In this document: positions 7,011 through 16,669 of the stretch, one piece after another
How positions within the stretch are numbered: position 1 is the first letter of the stretch
Layout: every line of letters begins with the position of its first letter
Source: Niveispirillum sp. SYP-B3756
GTDB taxonomy: Bacteria > Pseudomonadota > Alphaproteobacteria > Azospirillales > Azospirillaceae
NCBI RefSeq assembly: GCF_009495745.1
Contig: NZ_WIDQ01000014.1
Location: 48,949 to 112,948, forward strand
DNA length: 64,000 bases
Direction of reading: 5' to 3'
Translations under genes and position numbers: made by a program
Notes under the pieces: generated by a model
Database searches by the model: none
What the model was told of the DNA's origin: nothing
The model's input: the letters and a program-made list of their open reading frames with translations, nothing else

Positions 7011-8510
7011 GTGAGAACCCATCCCGTCATCCCGGCCCGGCGCGGGGCCGGGCGGCGCTTGCGGGCGCTGGCCACCGGTGCAGCGCTCTGCCTGCTGTCG
7101 GCTGGTATCGCCGCCCCCGCCATGGCCCGCGTCTTCGATCCGGAGACCTTCACCCTGTCCAATGGGATGCAGGTGGTTGTCATCAACAACCCGCGCGCCC
7201 CCGTGGTCAGCCACATGGTGTGGTACAAGGTCGGCTCTGCCGATGAACATGCGGGCAAGTCCGGCATTGCCCATTATCTTGAACATCTGATGTTCAAGGG
7301 CACGTCCAAGCTGAAGCCGGGCGAATTCTCCCGCACGGTGGCCCGCAATGGCGGGCGCGACAATGCCTTTACCTCCACCGATTACACGGCCTATTTCGAG
7401 AATATCGCGCGTGACCGGCTGGAACTGGTGATGTCGATGGAGGCCGATCGCATGACCGGCCTGAAACTGACCGACGCCATCACCCTGCCGGAACGTGACG
7501 TCATCAAGGAGGAACGGCGCCAGCGGACGGATAATAACCCGTCGGCCCGGCTTTATGAACAGTTGGCGCCACTGCTGTTCGTGCATCACCCCTATGGTAC
7601 GCCGATCATCGGCTGGATGCATGAGATCCAGGGGCTGACCACCCAGGACGCGCTGGATTTCTACAAGATCCATTACGCGCCCAACAATGCCATCCTGGTG
7701 GTGGCCGGCGATATCACCGCCGCGCAACTGAAGCCGCTGGCTGAAAAGACCTATGGCAAGCTGAAGCCGGTGAAGGACATGCCGCCGCGCGTGCGGGTGA
7801 CAGAGCCGCCGACGGAAGGCGCACGCCGCATCAGCCTGACCGACGCCCAGGTGCGCCAGCCCAGCTGGATGCGGCTGTGGAAGGCCCCCAGCTATAATGA
7901 TGGCGACAAGCAGTATGCCTATGCGCTGCAGGTGCTGGAAACCATCATGAGCGGCGGGGCCACCAGCCGGCTGTACAAGTCGCTGGTGGTAGACCAGGGT
8001 GTGGCCACCAGTGCCTCCATGTGGTACGAGCCGACGGCGCTCAACCTGGGTACCATGGGCCTTTCCGCCTCCCCCGTTGCCGGCGGCAAGGTGGAGGTGG
8101 TGGAACAGGCGATGGAGGCTGAGGTTGCCAAGCTGCTGAAGGATGGCGTGACGGCGGCGGAGGTGGAGAATGCCAAGACCCGCCTGAAACGCGATGCCAT
8201 CTTCGCCCGTGACAGTTTGCAAGGCCCTGCCTATGCCTTTGGCCAGGCGCTGACCACCGGCCAGACCGTGGCCGATGTTGAGGCATGGCCCGACAATATC
8301 GCTGCGGTGACGGTGGAGCAGGTGAATGCGGCAGCCCGCGCCGTGCTGGCCCAGGATAACCATGTCACCGGCATCCTGCTGCCCGATCCCAATGCCCCCC
8401 CGATGCCCGGGGGGGCGGCCCCGGCGCTGGGTAAGCCCAATATGAGCACCGGTTACTACAGCCCGACCAGCCTGATCGGCGACATGCTGGGTCGGGAGGT
8501 CACGCCATGA
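7011..8510 (+). CDS. M16 family zinc peptidase (catalytic partner)
   Basis: Periplasmic insulinase-family metallopeptidase. A signal peptide covers about residues 18-38. The inverted zinc motif HYLEH is at residues 88-92, with the distal Glu expected in the downstream DRLELVMSMEADRM region. Two M16 repeats fill the 499 residues (second one from about residue 200). GTG at 7011 is preferred because GGGAGG lies ten bases upstream; a TTG at 6990 is in frame but has no ribosome site. The stop overlaps the next gene by ATGA, so the two are translationally coupled and probably form a heterodimer. Confidence 0.9.
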   Translation: MRTHPVIPARRGAGRRLRALATGAALCLLSAGIAAPAMARVFDPETFTLSNGMQVVVINNPRAPVVSHMVWYKVGSADEHAGKSGIAHYLEHLMFKGTSKLKPGEFSRTVARNGGRDNAFTSTDYTAYFENIARDRLELVMSMEADRMTGLKLTDAITLPERDVIKEERRQRTDNNPSARLYEQLAPLLFVHHPYGTPIIGWMHEIQGLTTQDALDFYKIHYAPNNAILVVAGDITAAQLKPLAEKTYGKLKPVKDMPPRVRVTEPPTEGARRISLTDAQVRQPSWMRLWKAPSYNDGDKQYAYALQVLETIMSGGATSRLYKSLVVDQGVATSASMWYEPTALNLGTMGLSASPVAGGKVEVVEQAMEAEVAKLLKDGVTAAEVENAKTRLKRDAIFARDSLQGPAYAFGQALTTGQTVADVEAWPDNIAAVTVEQVNAAARAVLAQDNHVTGILLPDPNAPPMPGGAAPALGKPNMSTGYYSPTSLIGDMLGREVTP

Positions 8511-9877
8511 GGATCACCATGCTGTTCCGTCGCACCGCGCTGGCGCTGGCCGGTGCCTGCGCCCTGTTTATCGGGCTGGCACTGCCCGCCGCTGCCATCA
8601 ATATCGAAAAGGTGGTCAGCCCGTCGGGCGTGGAAGCCTGGCTGGTGCGCGACACCAAGAACCCGATCATTGCCATCCAGTTTTCATTCGAGGGTGGCAC
8701 GGAACTGGACCCGGCCAACAAGCTGGGCCTGGCGATGCTGACCGCCGGCACCCTGGATGAGGGGGCGGGCGATCTGGATTCCCAGGCTTTCCAGGGCAAG
8801 CTGGAGGATAACTCCATCTCGCTGGGCTTCAGTGCCGGGCGGGACGAGTTCGAAGGGTCGGTCACCACCCTGCGGGAGACGAAGGACACCGCCTTCGACC
8901 TGTTGCGGCAGGCTCTGACCAAGCCACGCTTCGATAAGGAAGCGGTGGAGCGGGTGCGCGGCCAGATGATTGCGGGCTTGCGCCGGTCGCAGGCCGACCC
9001 CAGCTATTGGGCGCAGCTGGCTCTGTCGGAGAGCCTGTTCCCCAACCATCCCTATGGGCGACCCCAGCGCGGTACGCTGGAGACCCTGCCGGCCATCACC
9101 CGTGACGATCTGCTGGCCTTTACCCGCACCCGGCTGGTGCGGGACGGGCTGAAGGTGGCGGTTTCCGGCGACATCACCGCCGCCGAACTGGCCCCGGTGC
9201 TGGACCAGATTTTCGCCAGCCTGCCGGCCAAGGGCGAACGCGCCCCAGTGGCGGATATCAGCCCGGCCAATGGCGGCCGCACCATCGCCGTGCCCCGCCC
9301 GATTCCCCAGACCATCATGGTGATGGCCCAGGAAGGTTTGCGCCGCAATGACCCGGACTGGTACGCCGCCACGGTGCTGAACTATGCGCTGGGCGGCGGC
9401 GGCTTTTCCTCCCGCCTGATGGACGAGGTGCGGGAAAAGCGCGGTCTGACCTATGGCGTGGGTTCCGGCCTGGCACCCTATGACCATGCGGCGTTGATCA
9501 GCGTCAGCGGCTCCACCATGAATGAGAAGGCGGGGCAGGCCATCGACCTGATCAAGCAGATTTGGGGCGAGGTGGGCAAGAACGGCATTACCGAGGCCGA
9601 ACTGAACGACGCCAAAACCTATCTGACCGGCAGCTTCCCGCTGCAATTCACCAATAACGGGGCCATTGCCGGCCTGTTGCTGTCGGTGCAGCAGGAGGAT
9701 TTGGGCATTGATTACCTGAACAAGCGCAATGACTTGATCAATGCGGTGACGCTGGCTGACGTGAAGCGGGTTGCCGCCCGCCTGCTGGACCCGGCCAAAC
9801 TGACCACCGTGGTGGTGGGCCAGCCTGCCGGCGTGAAGCCCGATCAGCAGCTTTACGCCACCCCGGTGAAAGGCTGA
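8507..9877 (+). CDS. M16 family peptidase-like protein lacking zinc ligands
   Basis: Second member of an M16 pair, 456 residues with a signal peptide (ALALAGACALFIGLALPAAA). Where the active partner has GIAHYLEH, this protein has GLAMLTAG, so all three zinc/catalytic residues are replaced. The C-terminal M16 fold is intact (REKRGLTYGVGSGL). By analogy with other two-gene M16 systems it supplies the non-catalytic half of the substrate chamber. It overlaps the upstream gene by four bases (ATGA). An alternative ATG lies at 8519. A terminator follows. Confidence 0.88.
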   Translation: MRITMLFRRTALALAGACALFIGLALPAAAINIEKVVSPSGVEAWLVRDTKNPIIAIQFSFEGGTELDPANKLGLAMLTAGTLDEGAGDLDSQAFQGKLEDNSISLGFSAGRDEFEGSVTTLRETKDTAFDLLRQALTKPRFDKEAVERVRGQMIAGLRRSQADPSYWAQLALSESLFPNHPYGRPQRGTLETLPAITRDDLLAFTRTRLVRDGLKVAVSGDITAAELAPVLDQIFASLPAKGERAPVADISPANGGRTIAVPRPIPQTIMVMAQEGLRRNDPDWYAATVLNYALGGGGFSSRLMDEVREKRGLTYGVGSGLAPYDHAALISVSGSTMNEKAGQAIDLIKQIWGEVGKNGITEAELNDAKTYLTGSFPLQFTNNGAIAGLLLSVQQEDLGIDYLNKRNDLINAVTLADVKRVAARLLDPAKLTTVVVGQPAGVKPDQQLYATPVKG

Positions 9878-9886
9878 GGGGAGCGC

Positions 9887-9914
9887 GGCCCCGGTGTGGA
9901 TGCCGGGGCCGTTT
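9887..9914 (+). terminator. Terminator-like hairpin after the M16 pair
   Basis: Eight-base GC stem (9887-9894 with 9903-9910) followed by GTTT, ten bases after the stop of the second M16 gene. Confidence 0.65.
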
Positions 9915-10011
9915 CACCAGACGTGAACGTTTAAATTTTGGGACTGGTTGCTCCATCCCTGCCAATAGGGCGGGCCAGGATATTGGCCGTGACCGGCCCG
10001 CGCCAGATGGC

Positions 10012-10095
10012 TTGCCGAGCCAAGGGCGTGGATGGCCCGCCCGGCGCATGAGGGAAAACAAAACCTCCCTGGATCGGTCACGATCAAGGGAGGTT
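10012..10095 (-). repeat. Palindromic intergenic repeat, copy C
   Basis: Reverse-oriented copy of a repeat also found near 20.2 and 54.9 kb. Module 1 is a hairpin (10062-10075 with 10082-10095, one mismatch) whose stem reads CTCCCTGGATC. Module 2 (about 10015-10047) reads, on the minus strand, GCGCCGGGCGGG then CCATCCACGCCCTTGGCT. It lies between the convergent M16 and phoB genes. Confidence 0.75.
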
Positions 10096-10104
10096 GATAT
10101 AATT

Positions 10105-10143
10105 CGGATCGCCCCGATACTGAAAACAACATTGGGCGATCCG
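10105..10143 (-). terminator. Hairpin downstream of phoB
   Basis: Perfect ten-base stem (10105-10114 with 10134-10143) enclosing a 19-base A-rich loop. It is followed on the minus strand by an AT-rich tract (AATTATAT). It probably ends the pst-pho operon. Confidence 0.55.
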
Positions 10144-10180
10144 ATGGGGTTCCCATTCTTCATTCAGGCAGCGCCTGAAA

Positions 10181-10888
10181 TCACATCGTCGTCTTGGTAT
10201 CCAGCGCGTAGCCGGCGGAACGGACAGTGCGGATTACATCCTGATCATCCGTCTCATTCAGCGCCTTGCGCAGCCGGCGGATATGCACATCCACCGTCCG
10301 CAACTCGACATAAACATCATGCCCCCAGACGATATCCAGCAATTGCTCGCGGGAGAAGACGCGGCCAGGATGTTGCATGAAATGGCGCAGCAGGGCGAAT
10401 TCCTTCGGCCCCAGATGGATATCTCGGCCGCTGCGCCGTACCCGGTGGGCTGCCAGATCCATGGAGATGTCGGAGAAGCGCAGCATCTCTTCCGCCAGGG
10501 CCGGTGCGGCCCGGCGCAGCACGGCGCGGATGCGGGCCACCAGCTCGGTCGGGCTGAAGGGCTTGGACAGATAGTCATCGGCACCGCTGTTCAGGCCGCG
10601 CACCTTATCCGCCTCCTCACCCCGCGCCGTCAGCATGATGACAGGGATGTCGCGGGTTTTGGGGTTGCGGCGGAGCTGGCGGCAAACCTCCAGCCCGCTC
10701 ATCAATGGCAGCATCCAGTCCAGCAGCACCAGATGCGGCGTCCTCTCATCAGCCAGCAACAGGGCCTCTTCCCCATCATTGGCGGTTATGACGCGGAAAC
10801 CCTCGCGCTCCAGGTTGTAGCTCAGCAGGGTGACGAGATCGACCTCGTCCTCCACAACCAAAATCAACGGCTTCAAGGCGGAGTTCAT
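10181..10888 (-). CDS. phoB: Phosphate regulon response regulator PhoB
   Basis: DNA-binding two-component regulator that activates phosphate-starvation genes when phosphorylated by PhoR. Receiver domain at residues 7-122, with acidic pocket VVEDE, phospho-acceptor D57 (LLDWMLP), conserved T in MLTARGE and K in LSKPFSP. OmpR-type winged helix from about residue 135 (GPKEFALLRHFMQHPGRVFSREQLLD and RTVDVHIRRLRKAL). 235 residues, typical of PhoB. ATG at 10886-10888; a TTG five codons earlier is possible. It lies last in the pst-phoU-phoB operon, 44 bases after phoU. Confidence 0.96.
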   Translation of the reverse strand: MNSALKPLILVVEDEVDLVTLLSYNLEREGFRVITANDGEEALLLADERTPHLVLLDWMLPLMSGLEVCRQLRRNPKTRDIPVIMLTARGEEADKVRGLNSGADDYLSKPFSPTELVARIRAVLRRAAPALAEEMLRFSDISMDLAAHRVRRSGRDIHLGPKEFALLRHFMQHPGRVFSREQLLDIVWGHDVYVELRTVDVHIRRLRKALNETDDQDVIRTVRSAGYALDTKTTM

Positions 10889-10932
10889 AGCGATTCCAGT
10901 CAAACGTCGAAGGGACGCACAATCAAAGAGGA

Positions 10933-11670
10933 TTAAAGCTGCTCAGGGGAACCGACAACAACGTCGGTATCCAGTACGGTGAAGCTGGAACGATCGCCCT
11001 TCGGCCGTTCGGCATTCAAGGGCTGTCCTTTTACCAGATAATGGATGTTCTCCGCGATGTTGGTCGCGTGGTCGCCGGCACGTTCCAGGTTCTTGGCGAT
11101 GAACAGCAGGTGCGTGCAGGGGGTGATGTTGCGCGGGTCTTCCATCATATAGGTCAGAACTTCGCGGAACAGGCTGGTATAAAGATCGTCCAGCTCAGCA
11201 TCCCGGTGCCAGGCGGCGATCGCCTTTTCGACATCGCGGTCGATATAGGCGTCCAGCACTTCTTTTAGCATTTCCTGCACCAGCCGGCCCATGCGCGGGA
11301 TGGCGGTAGCCGGCCGCATCACCGGCAACTGGGCCAGCGCGATGGAGCGCTTGGCGATATTGGCCGCATAATCGCCCGTACGCTCCAGATCGGCCGAAAT
11401 TTTCAGCGCCACCAGCACTTCACGCAGGTCCACACCCACGGGCGCGCGCAGCGCCAGCATCCGAATGGCATCATGCTCGATCTGGCGCTCAAACTCATCC
11501 AGGCGGGCATCGCCCTGCATGACTTTGGTGGCACCCTCGACATCGCGGCGCCCAACGGCCTGCACGGCCGCCTCCACCTGCGCTTCGACCACGCCACCCA
11601 TCTGGGCGATCTGGTTGGAGAGACGCAGAAGCTCCTGCTCGAAGGATTTGACGGTATGTTCGGTGCCCAT
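10933..11670 (-). CDS. phoU: Phosphate signalling regulator PhoU
   Basis: Cytoplasmic negative regulator that links the PstSCAB transporter to the PhoR kinase. The 245-residue protein is made of two homologous three-helix bundles. Each carries the metal-binding motif of the family: DLERTGDYAANIAKR in the first half and NLERAGDHATNIAENIHYLV in the second. ATG at 11670 with no competing start. It lies between pstB and phoB in the same operon; an uninterrupted hairpin is found in the pstB-phoU gap. Confidence 0.96.
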   Translation of the reverse strand: MGTEHTVKSFEQELLRLSNQIAQMGGVVEAQVEAAVQAVGRRDVEGATKVMQGDARLDEFERQIEHDAIRMLALRAPVGVDLREVLVALKISADLERTGDYAANIAKRSIALAQLPVMRPATAIPRMGRLVQEMLKEVLDAYIDRDVEKAIAAWHRDAELDDLYTSLFREVLTYMMEDPRNITPCTHLLFIAKNLERAGDHATNIAENIHYLVKGQPLNAERPKGDRSSFTVLDTDVVVGSPEQL

Positions 11671-11774
11671 GATCGGCCCCTCTGCTGGTGTGCAGGCATC
11701 TGCCCTTTCTCAGACCGCAACGGCGGGCTGGCGGGCAGGACCAGGGATCGGCGGCGCCGACCCAGAAATCGTGC

Positions 11775-11804
11775 ATATCGGCCCCGGCATACCGGGGCCG
11801 ATAT
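11775..11804 (-). other. Perfect hairpin in the pstB-phoU gap
   Basis: Thirteen-base perfect inverted repeat (ATATCGGCCCCGG, 11775-11787, with 11792-11804) around CATA. No T-run follows on the minus strand, so it is more likely an mRNA-stabilising or attenuating structure than a full terminator. Confidence 0.6.
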
Positions 11805-11813
11805 CAACCCGGG

Positions 11814-12617
11814 TCAGCCGTAACGGCCGGTAATATAACCCTGGGTGCGCTCATCACGCGGATTGGTGAAGATTTCCTCCGTATTACCCACTTCCACCAG
11901 ATCGCCCAGGTGGAAGAAGGCAGTACGCTGGGACACGCGGGCCGCCTGCTGCATGTTGTGGGTCACGATGGCAATCGTGAAGCTTTCACGCAGCTCGTCG
12001 ATCAGTTCCTCGATATGCGCCGTGGCAATCGGGTCCAGGGCCGAGCAGGGCTCGTCCATCAGGATGACTTCCGGGCTGACGGCAACGGCGCGGGCAATGC
12101 ACAGGCGCTGCTGCTGACCGCCGGACAGGCCGGTTCCCGGTTCCTGCAAGCGGTCCTTCACCTCGTTCCACAGGCCGGCCCGCTTCAGCGAACGTTCGAC
12201 GATCTCATCAAACTCATCCTTGCGGGTGGCCAGGCCATGCAGCTTGGGACCGTAGGTGATGTTGTCATAGATCGATTTCGGGAACGGATTCGGCTTCTGG
12301 AACACCATGCCGACACGGGCGCGCAACTGCACCACGTCCAGCTTGGGATCGTAGATATCCTCACCATCCAGCAGGATCTTGCCTTCCACGCGGCAGATGT
12401 CGATCGTGTCGTTCATCCGGTTCAGCGTGCGCAGAAAGGTGGACTTGCCGCAGCCCGAGGGACCGATCAGGGCCAGAACCTCGTTCTGGTAGACATCGAC
12501 ATTGACGCCGTGCAGGGCACGCTTGGCGCCATAGAACACCTTCACGTCGCGGGCGCAGACCTTCACCGGCTGCGTGGAGACGGCTTCCATATTCTTGGTC
12601 AGGGTCGTCGTATCCAT
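11814..12617 (-). CDS. pstB: Phosphate ABC transporter ATP-binding protein PstB
   Basis: ATPase subunit of the high-affinity phosphate importer. Walker [10 protein letters not shown] at residues 52-60, Q-loop in [15 protein letters not shown] signature LSGGQQQR, Walker B VILMDEP and H-loop IVTHN are all intact. The 267-residue length is normal. ATG at 12615-12617 is preceded by GGTGGTAAGAAA and lies four bases after the pstA stop. The frame is open further upstream inside pstA, but that extension is not conserved-looking. Confidence 0.97.
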   Translation of the reverse strand: MDTTTLTKNMEAVSTQPVKVCARDVKVFYGAKRALHGVNVDVYQNEVLALIGPSGCGKSTFLRTLNRMNDTIDICRVEGKILLDGEDIYDPKLDVVQLRARVGMVFQKPNPFPKSIYDNITYGPKLHGLATRKDEFDEIVERSLKRAGLWNEVKDRLQEPGTGLSGGQQQRLCIARAVAVSPEVILMDEPCSALDPIATAHIEELIDELRESFTIAIVTHNMQQAARVSQRTAFFHLGDLVEVGNTEEIFTNPRDERTQGYITGRYG

Positions 12618-12621
12618 TTTC

Positions 12622-13947
12622 TTACCACCGCCGTTCGAACTTCTTGCGCAACCAGATGGCCGCACCGTTCATCGTGATCAGGAAGGCCAACAACACCAGG
12701 ATCGCGGCCGAGGTCAGTTCAACAAAGCCGCGCTCCGGTTTGTCCGCCCAGATGAAAATCTGCACCGGCAGAACCGAGGAGCTGTCAAACAGCGAGGTGG
12801 GCGCCTGGGTGACGAAGGCATTCATGCCGATCATCAACAACGGCGCGGTTTCACCCACGGCATGGGCCATGCCGATGATGGTACCGGTCATGATGCCGGG
12901 CATGGCCAGCGGCAGCACATGATGGGTGATCGCCTGCAAACGCGACGCGCCCATGCCCAGTGCCGCCTCCCGGATGGACGGCGGAACCCCCTTCAGCGCT
13001 GCACGGCTGGCGATGATGATGGTGGGCATCACCAGCAGACCCAGCACCAGGCCACCGACCAGCGGGGCCGAACGCGGCATCCCGAAGAAATTGAGGAACA
13101 CCGCCAGACCCAGCAGACCGAACACGATGGATGGGACGGCCGCCAGGTTGTTGATATTCACCTCAATCAGGTCAGTGAGCTTGTTCTTGGGCGCGAACTC
13201 TTCCAGATAAACCGCCGCCGCCACACCGACCGGCAGGGAGACCAGCAGCGTTACCGACATGGTCAGCAATGTGCCGATCGCTGCACCAAACAACCCCGCC
13301 AATTCCGGGTAGTTACTATCGGAAGAGGTGAAGAAGGTGCTGTTGAAGGCGGTCTTCAGATGGCCACTGGCTTCCATCTTGTCGACCCAAGCCAACTGCT
13401 TGTCACTGATCGGGCGCTGAGCTTCCGGCAGGGTACGGTCGATGCCGCCCTTCAGGATCTGGTTCACCCCATCGGAGGTGGGGATCCAGACCTGTACCGT
13501 CTGCCCCACCAGAGAAGGATCCTTGTCCAGGATCTTGCTGATGAAGACGCCGGCCACGGGGCTGATCAGACCGCGCAGGTCGCGCTTTTCCACACGCCCC
13601 TCAACCTCAGGGAATTCTTTGTAGATGGCGTTGTTGGCCAGCGTCTGGAGGGCACCACGATCCCAATCCGCCGGATTGCCCGTGCCCTGGGGGTCAATGA
13701 TGGCGGCATCCAGCGTGACTTCCAGCCGCATCTCCGTCTGCCAGAAGGCGCTGACACCGCCCTTCAGCAGGGTAAACAGCAGGATGACCAGCATGATACA
13801 GGCGAAGGAGATCGCCAGGATACCGTAGATCTTGAAGCGCCGCTCCGCTGCATAACGCGAGCGGAGACGCTTCATGGCGGCGTTGCCAGTGTGGAAGGAA
13901 GCGGACACGGGAGCGGCTGCCTGCATCGGCTCTGCGATCTCAGTCAT
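12622..13947 (-). CDS. pstA: Phosphate ABC transporter permease PstA
   Basis: Inner-membrane permease of the phosphate importer. After an N-terminal helix ([19 protein letters not shown]) there is a periplasmic region of about 150 residues, larger than in E. coli PstA. It is followed by the permease domain with the EAA-type loop ([22 protein letters not shown]) and the VGETAPLL motif. 441 residues. ATG at 13945-13947 overlaps the end of pstC by eight bases, which fits translational coupling. Confidence 0.95.
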   Translation of the reverse strand: MTEIAEPMQAAAPVSASFHTGNAAMKRLRSRYAAERRFKIYGILAISFACIMLVILLFTLLKGGVSAFWQTEMRLEVTLDAAIIDPQGTGNPADWDRGALQTLANNAIYKEFPEVEGRVEKRDLRGLISPVAGVFISKILDKDPSLVGQTVQVWIPTSDGVNQILKGGIDRTLPEAQRPISDKQLAWVDKMEASGHLKTAFNSTFFTSSDSNYPELAGLFGAAIGTLLTMSVTLLVSLPVGVAAAVYLEEFAPKNKLTDLIEVNINNLAAVPSIVFGLLGLAVFLNFFGMPRSAPLVGGLVLGLLVMPTIIIASRAALKGVPPSIREAALGMGASRLQAITHHVLPLAMPGIMTGTIIGMAHAVGETAPLLMIGMNAFVTQAPTSLFDSSSVLPVQIFIWADKPERGFVELTSAAILVLLAFLITMNGAAIWLRKKFERRW

Positions 13948-15403
13948 ATTTTTCCCGGTATTTCTGGACGATCCGAAGGGCGACGACATTCAGAACCAGG
14001 GTGACAATGAACAACATCAGCCCCAGAGCGAACACCGACAGGGTCTTGGCGCTGTCGAACTCCTGGTCACCGACCAGGATGGACTTGATCTGCACCGTCA
14101 CCGTGGTGACGCTTTCCAGCGGGTTCAACGTCAGGTACGCCTGCAGACCGGCGGCCATCACCACGATCATGGTTTCGCCGATGGCGCGGCTGACGGCCAG
14201 CAGCAGGGCGCCGACAATGCCGGGCAGGGCCGCCGGTATGACGACTTGCTTGATGGTTTCCGACTTGGTGGCACCCAGTCCCAGCGAGCCGTCACGCAGC
14301 GATTGCGGAACCGCATTGATCACATCGTCGGCCAGCGAAGAGACGAAGGGAACGATCATCACCCCCATCACCACACCGGCAGCCAGCGCGCTCTGGGAGG
14401 AAATGGGAATTCCAAACACCGCCCCGAGATCGCGGATGAAGGGCGCCACCGTCAGGATAGCAAAGAAGCCATAGACAACGGTCGGCACGCCGGCCAGGAT
14501 TTCCAGCACCGGCTTTACCAGCGACCGCACCCGCCTGGGCGCATATTCAGACAGGTAGATGGCCGACATCAGACCGACCGGGGCCGCCACCACCATGGCG
14601 ATGAAGGCGATCAGCAACGTACCGGTAAACAGCGGGATGGCACCGAAGGAACCGGAAGAACCGACCTGATCGGCCCGGATTGCCGTCTGCGGGCTCCAAT
14701 GCAGCCCGAACAGGAATTCCGTCAACGGCACCTTGGTGAAGAAGCGGATGCTCTCGAACAGCAGCGACAGCACGATGCCGATGGTGGTGAAAACGGCGAT
14801 GGTGGAACACAGGATCAGCAGCCAGGTGACAACCCGCTCCACATTATTACGGGCGCGGAAGGTCGGGCTGATACGTGCCCAGCAGAAAGCCAGCGCACCA
14901 CCCGAGATGGCGGCGACAGCACCGAACAACGTCCAGTCGGACAGGTTGCGCAGGTTGCGCAGGTGATCAGCCGCCGGCTGGATGGACTCCACCACAGCGG
15001 GGTTCACATAAAGCGCTTGGCCGCCAGCCAGATTCTTGATGTTGATCAACAGCAACTGGCGGTGTGTTTCCGTCAGGGCCGCCGTCTCATCAGCGATATT
15101 GGACAGCAGATTTTGCAGATCGTTCGGCGGCAGCATCACCTGTGCCCAGCCTTGGATCTGCTGCTGGGACAGGCCATCCAGCACCAGCCAGTCCATGACC
15201 GGCCCGCGCAGCGCCATCCAGAACAGCATCAGCACCAGGGCCGGCAGCCCCGCCCACAGCGCAACATAGCTGCCGTAATAGTTGGGAACAGAATGAAGGG
15301 TGGCGATGCTGCCGCCGGCGACGGTGACGGCCCGGCTGCGCCCCATCACATAACCGACAAGGGAAAGCAGCAGCAAAAGGCCGACGGTGAACGTGGCTGA
15401 CAT
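13940..15403 (-). CDS. pstC: Phosphate ABC transporter permease PstC
   Basis: Second permease of the phosphate importer. 487 residues, with an N-terminal membrane pair and a long periplasmic insert (about residues 75-150) before the core permease domain. Core motifs include YLSEYAP, AGVPTVVYGFF and the EAA-like loop LRDGSLGLGATKSETIKQVVIPAALPG, followed by AIGETMIV. The long insert is typical of alphaproteobacterial PstC. It is separated from pstS by 108 bases that contain a strong hairpin. Confidence 0.95.
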   Translation of the reverse strand: MSATFTVGLLLLLSLVGYVMGRSRAVTVAGGSIATLHSVPNYYGSYVALWAGLPALVLMLFWMALRGPVMDWLVLDGLSQQQIQGWAQVMLPPNDLQNLLSNIADETAALTETHRQLLLINIKNLAGGQALYVNPAVVESIQPAADHLRNLRNLSDWTLFGAVAAISGGALAFCWARISPTFRARNNVERVVTWLLILCSTIAVFTTIGIVLSLLFESIRFFTKVPLTEFLFGLHWSPQTAIRADQVGSSGSFGAIPLFTGTLLIAFIAMVVAAPVGLMSAIYLSEYAPRRVRSLVKPVLEILAGVPTVVYGFFAILTVAPFIRDLGAVFGIPISSQSALAAGVVMGVMIVPFVSSLADDVINAVPQSLRDGSLGLGATKSETIKQVVIPAALPGIVGALLLAVSRAIGETMIVVMAAGLQAYLTLNPLESVTTVTVQIKSILVGDQEFDSAKTLSVFALGLMLFIVTLVLNVVALRIVQKYREKYD

Positions 15404-15457
15404 GAAGGATACCCGTCCGCAGTCGAAGGGAGATCATCGTCACCTAGGTACGGGAAA

Positions 15458-15484
15458 CCCGCGGCAACCGGAAGGTGCCGCGGG
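15458..15484 (-). other. Intercistronic hairpin between pstS and pstC
   Basis: Nine-base perfect stem (CCCGCGGCA, 15458-15466, with 15476-15484), followed on the minus strand by TTTCCC. Such a hairpin after a binding-protein gene commonly allows partial read-through, giving more PstS than permease; that role is inferred. Confidence 0.55.
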
Positions 15485-15511
15485 AACCCAATACCGGATG
15501 ACAGCCTTGCC

Positions 15512-16552
15512 TTACGAGGCCGGCTTGGCCATCGGGGTCAGTTTCAGCGTGGCCTGCTCGGAAGCCTTGCGCTTGGCGTCCGGCAGCGGGATCAGGCCCT
15601 TATCGACCAGATAGCCTTCGGAGCCCATGGCGCGCTCAGAAGCATATTCGGCGATGAATTCCTTCAGGCCCGGAATCACGCCCATGTGCTGGTTCTTGAA
15701 ATAGACGAACAGCGGACGGGAGATCGGGTATTCCTGGGCGGAGATGGTCTGATAGGTCGGCAGCACGCCATTGACGGCCACGCCCTTCAGCTTGTCCTGA
15801 TTCTGCTCCAGATAGCTGTAACCGAAAATGCCATAGGCCTTCGGGTTGGCTTCCAGACGCTGAACGATCACGTTGTCGTTCTCGCCAGCTTCGACATAAG
15901 CGCCATCCTCACGGACGGTCTTGCAGACAGCTTCGTGACGGGCCTTGTCCAGCGCCTTGATGGCCGGGAATTCCTTGCAGCCGGATTCCATTACCAGCTC
16001 AACCCAAGCGTCGCGGGTGCCGGAGGTCGGCGGCGGGCCCAGGATTTCGATGTCGTCGCCCGGCAGGGACTTGTCGATATCGGACCACTTCTTATAGGGG
16101 TTCGAGACGATCTGGCCGTTGACTTCCACTTCCTTGGCAACAGCCTGGAACAGCTGGGCCTTGGTCAGCTTGATGTCCGCGCCTTTCTTGGAGTGGACGA
16201 AGCCGATACCGTCATAGCCGATGACCAGCTCGGTGATCTGCTCAACGCCATTCTTCTGGCAGGTGTCGAACTCGGAAGCCTTCATGGCGCGGGAAGCGCC
16301 GGTGGCATCCGGGAAATCCGCGCCGACGCCGGAGCAGAACAGCTTCATACCGCCGCCGGTGCCGGTGGATTCCAGGATCGGGGCGCCGAACTTCGTGGTC
16401 TGGCCGAAACGCTCGACCACGGTCGAGGTGAACGGGAACACGGTGGAGGAACCGACGATGCGGATCTGATCACGGGCAGCGGCCGCACCGGCCAAGCCGA
16501 CGGCGGAAACAGCGCCGAGAACGGCGGCGAGAATGAGCTTCTTGGTGGTCAC
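15512..16552 (-). CDS. pstS: Periplasmic phosphate-binding protein PstS
   Basis: High-affinity phosphate receptor of the Pst importer, 346 residues. The signal peptide is LILAAVLGAVSAVGLAGAAAA. The phosphate-binding loops are visible: IVGSSTVFPF at the mature N-terminus, ESTGTGGGM, GASRAM and TSGTRDAW. GTG at 16550-16552 is chosen because GGAGG lies eight bases upstream; longer readings into the leader have no ribosome site. It is the first gene of the pst-pho operon and lies 118 bases downstream of a candidate Pho box. Confidence 0.95.
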   Translation of the reverse strand: MTTKKLILAAVLGAVSAVGLAGAAAARDQIRIVGSSTVFPFTSTVVERFGQTTKFGAPILESTGTGGGMKLFCSGVGADFPDATGASRAMKASEFDTCQKNGVEQITELVIGYDGIGFVHSKKGADIKLTKAQLFQAVAKEVEVNGQIVSNPYKKWSDIDKSLPGDDIEILGPPPTSGTRDAWVELVMESGCKEFPAIKALDKARHEAVCKTVREDGAYVEAGENDNVIVQRLEANPKAYGIFGYSYLEQNQDKLKGVAVNGVLPTYQTISAQEYPISRPLFVYFKNQHMGVIPGLKEFIAEYASERAMGSEGYLVDKGLIPLPDAKRKASEQATLKLTPMAKPAS

Positions 16553-16669
16553 AGCAATGGCCTCCGGTTTATTGGGCAGCACCCTGGAATGGAGACATCC
16601 ATCCAGGTCAATGTCCCTGCTGGGTGCCGGGACCATAGCGGCGCTGCGCGAAGCAAATACTACAACAAT

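Noticed and set aside
11688..15400. Long plus-strand open frames opposite pstB, pstA and pstC
   Set aside because: Shadows of the pst genes; translations are low-complexity (Gln/His/Arg-rich) and lack start-site signals.
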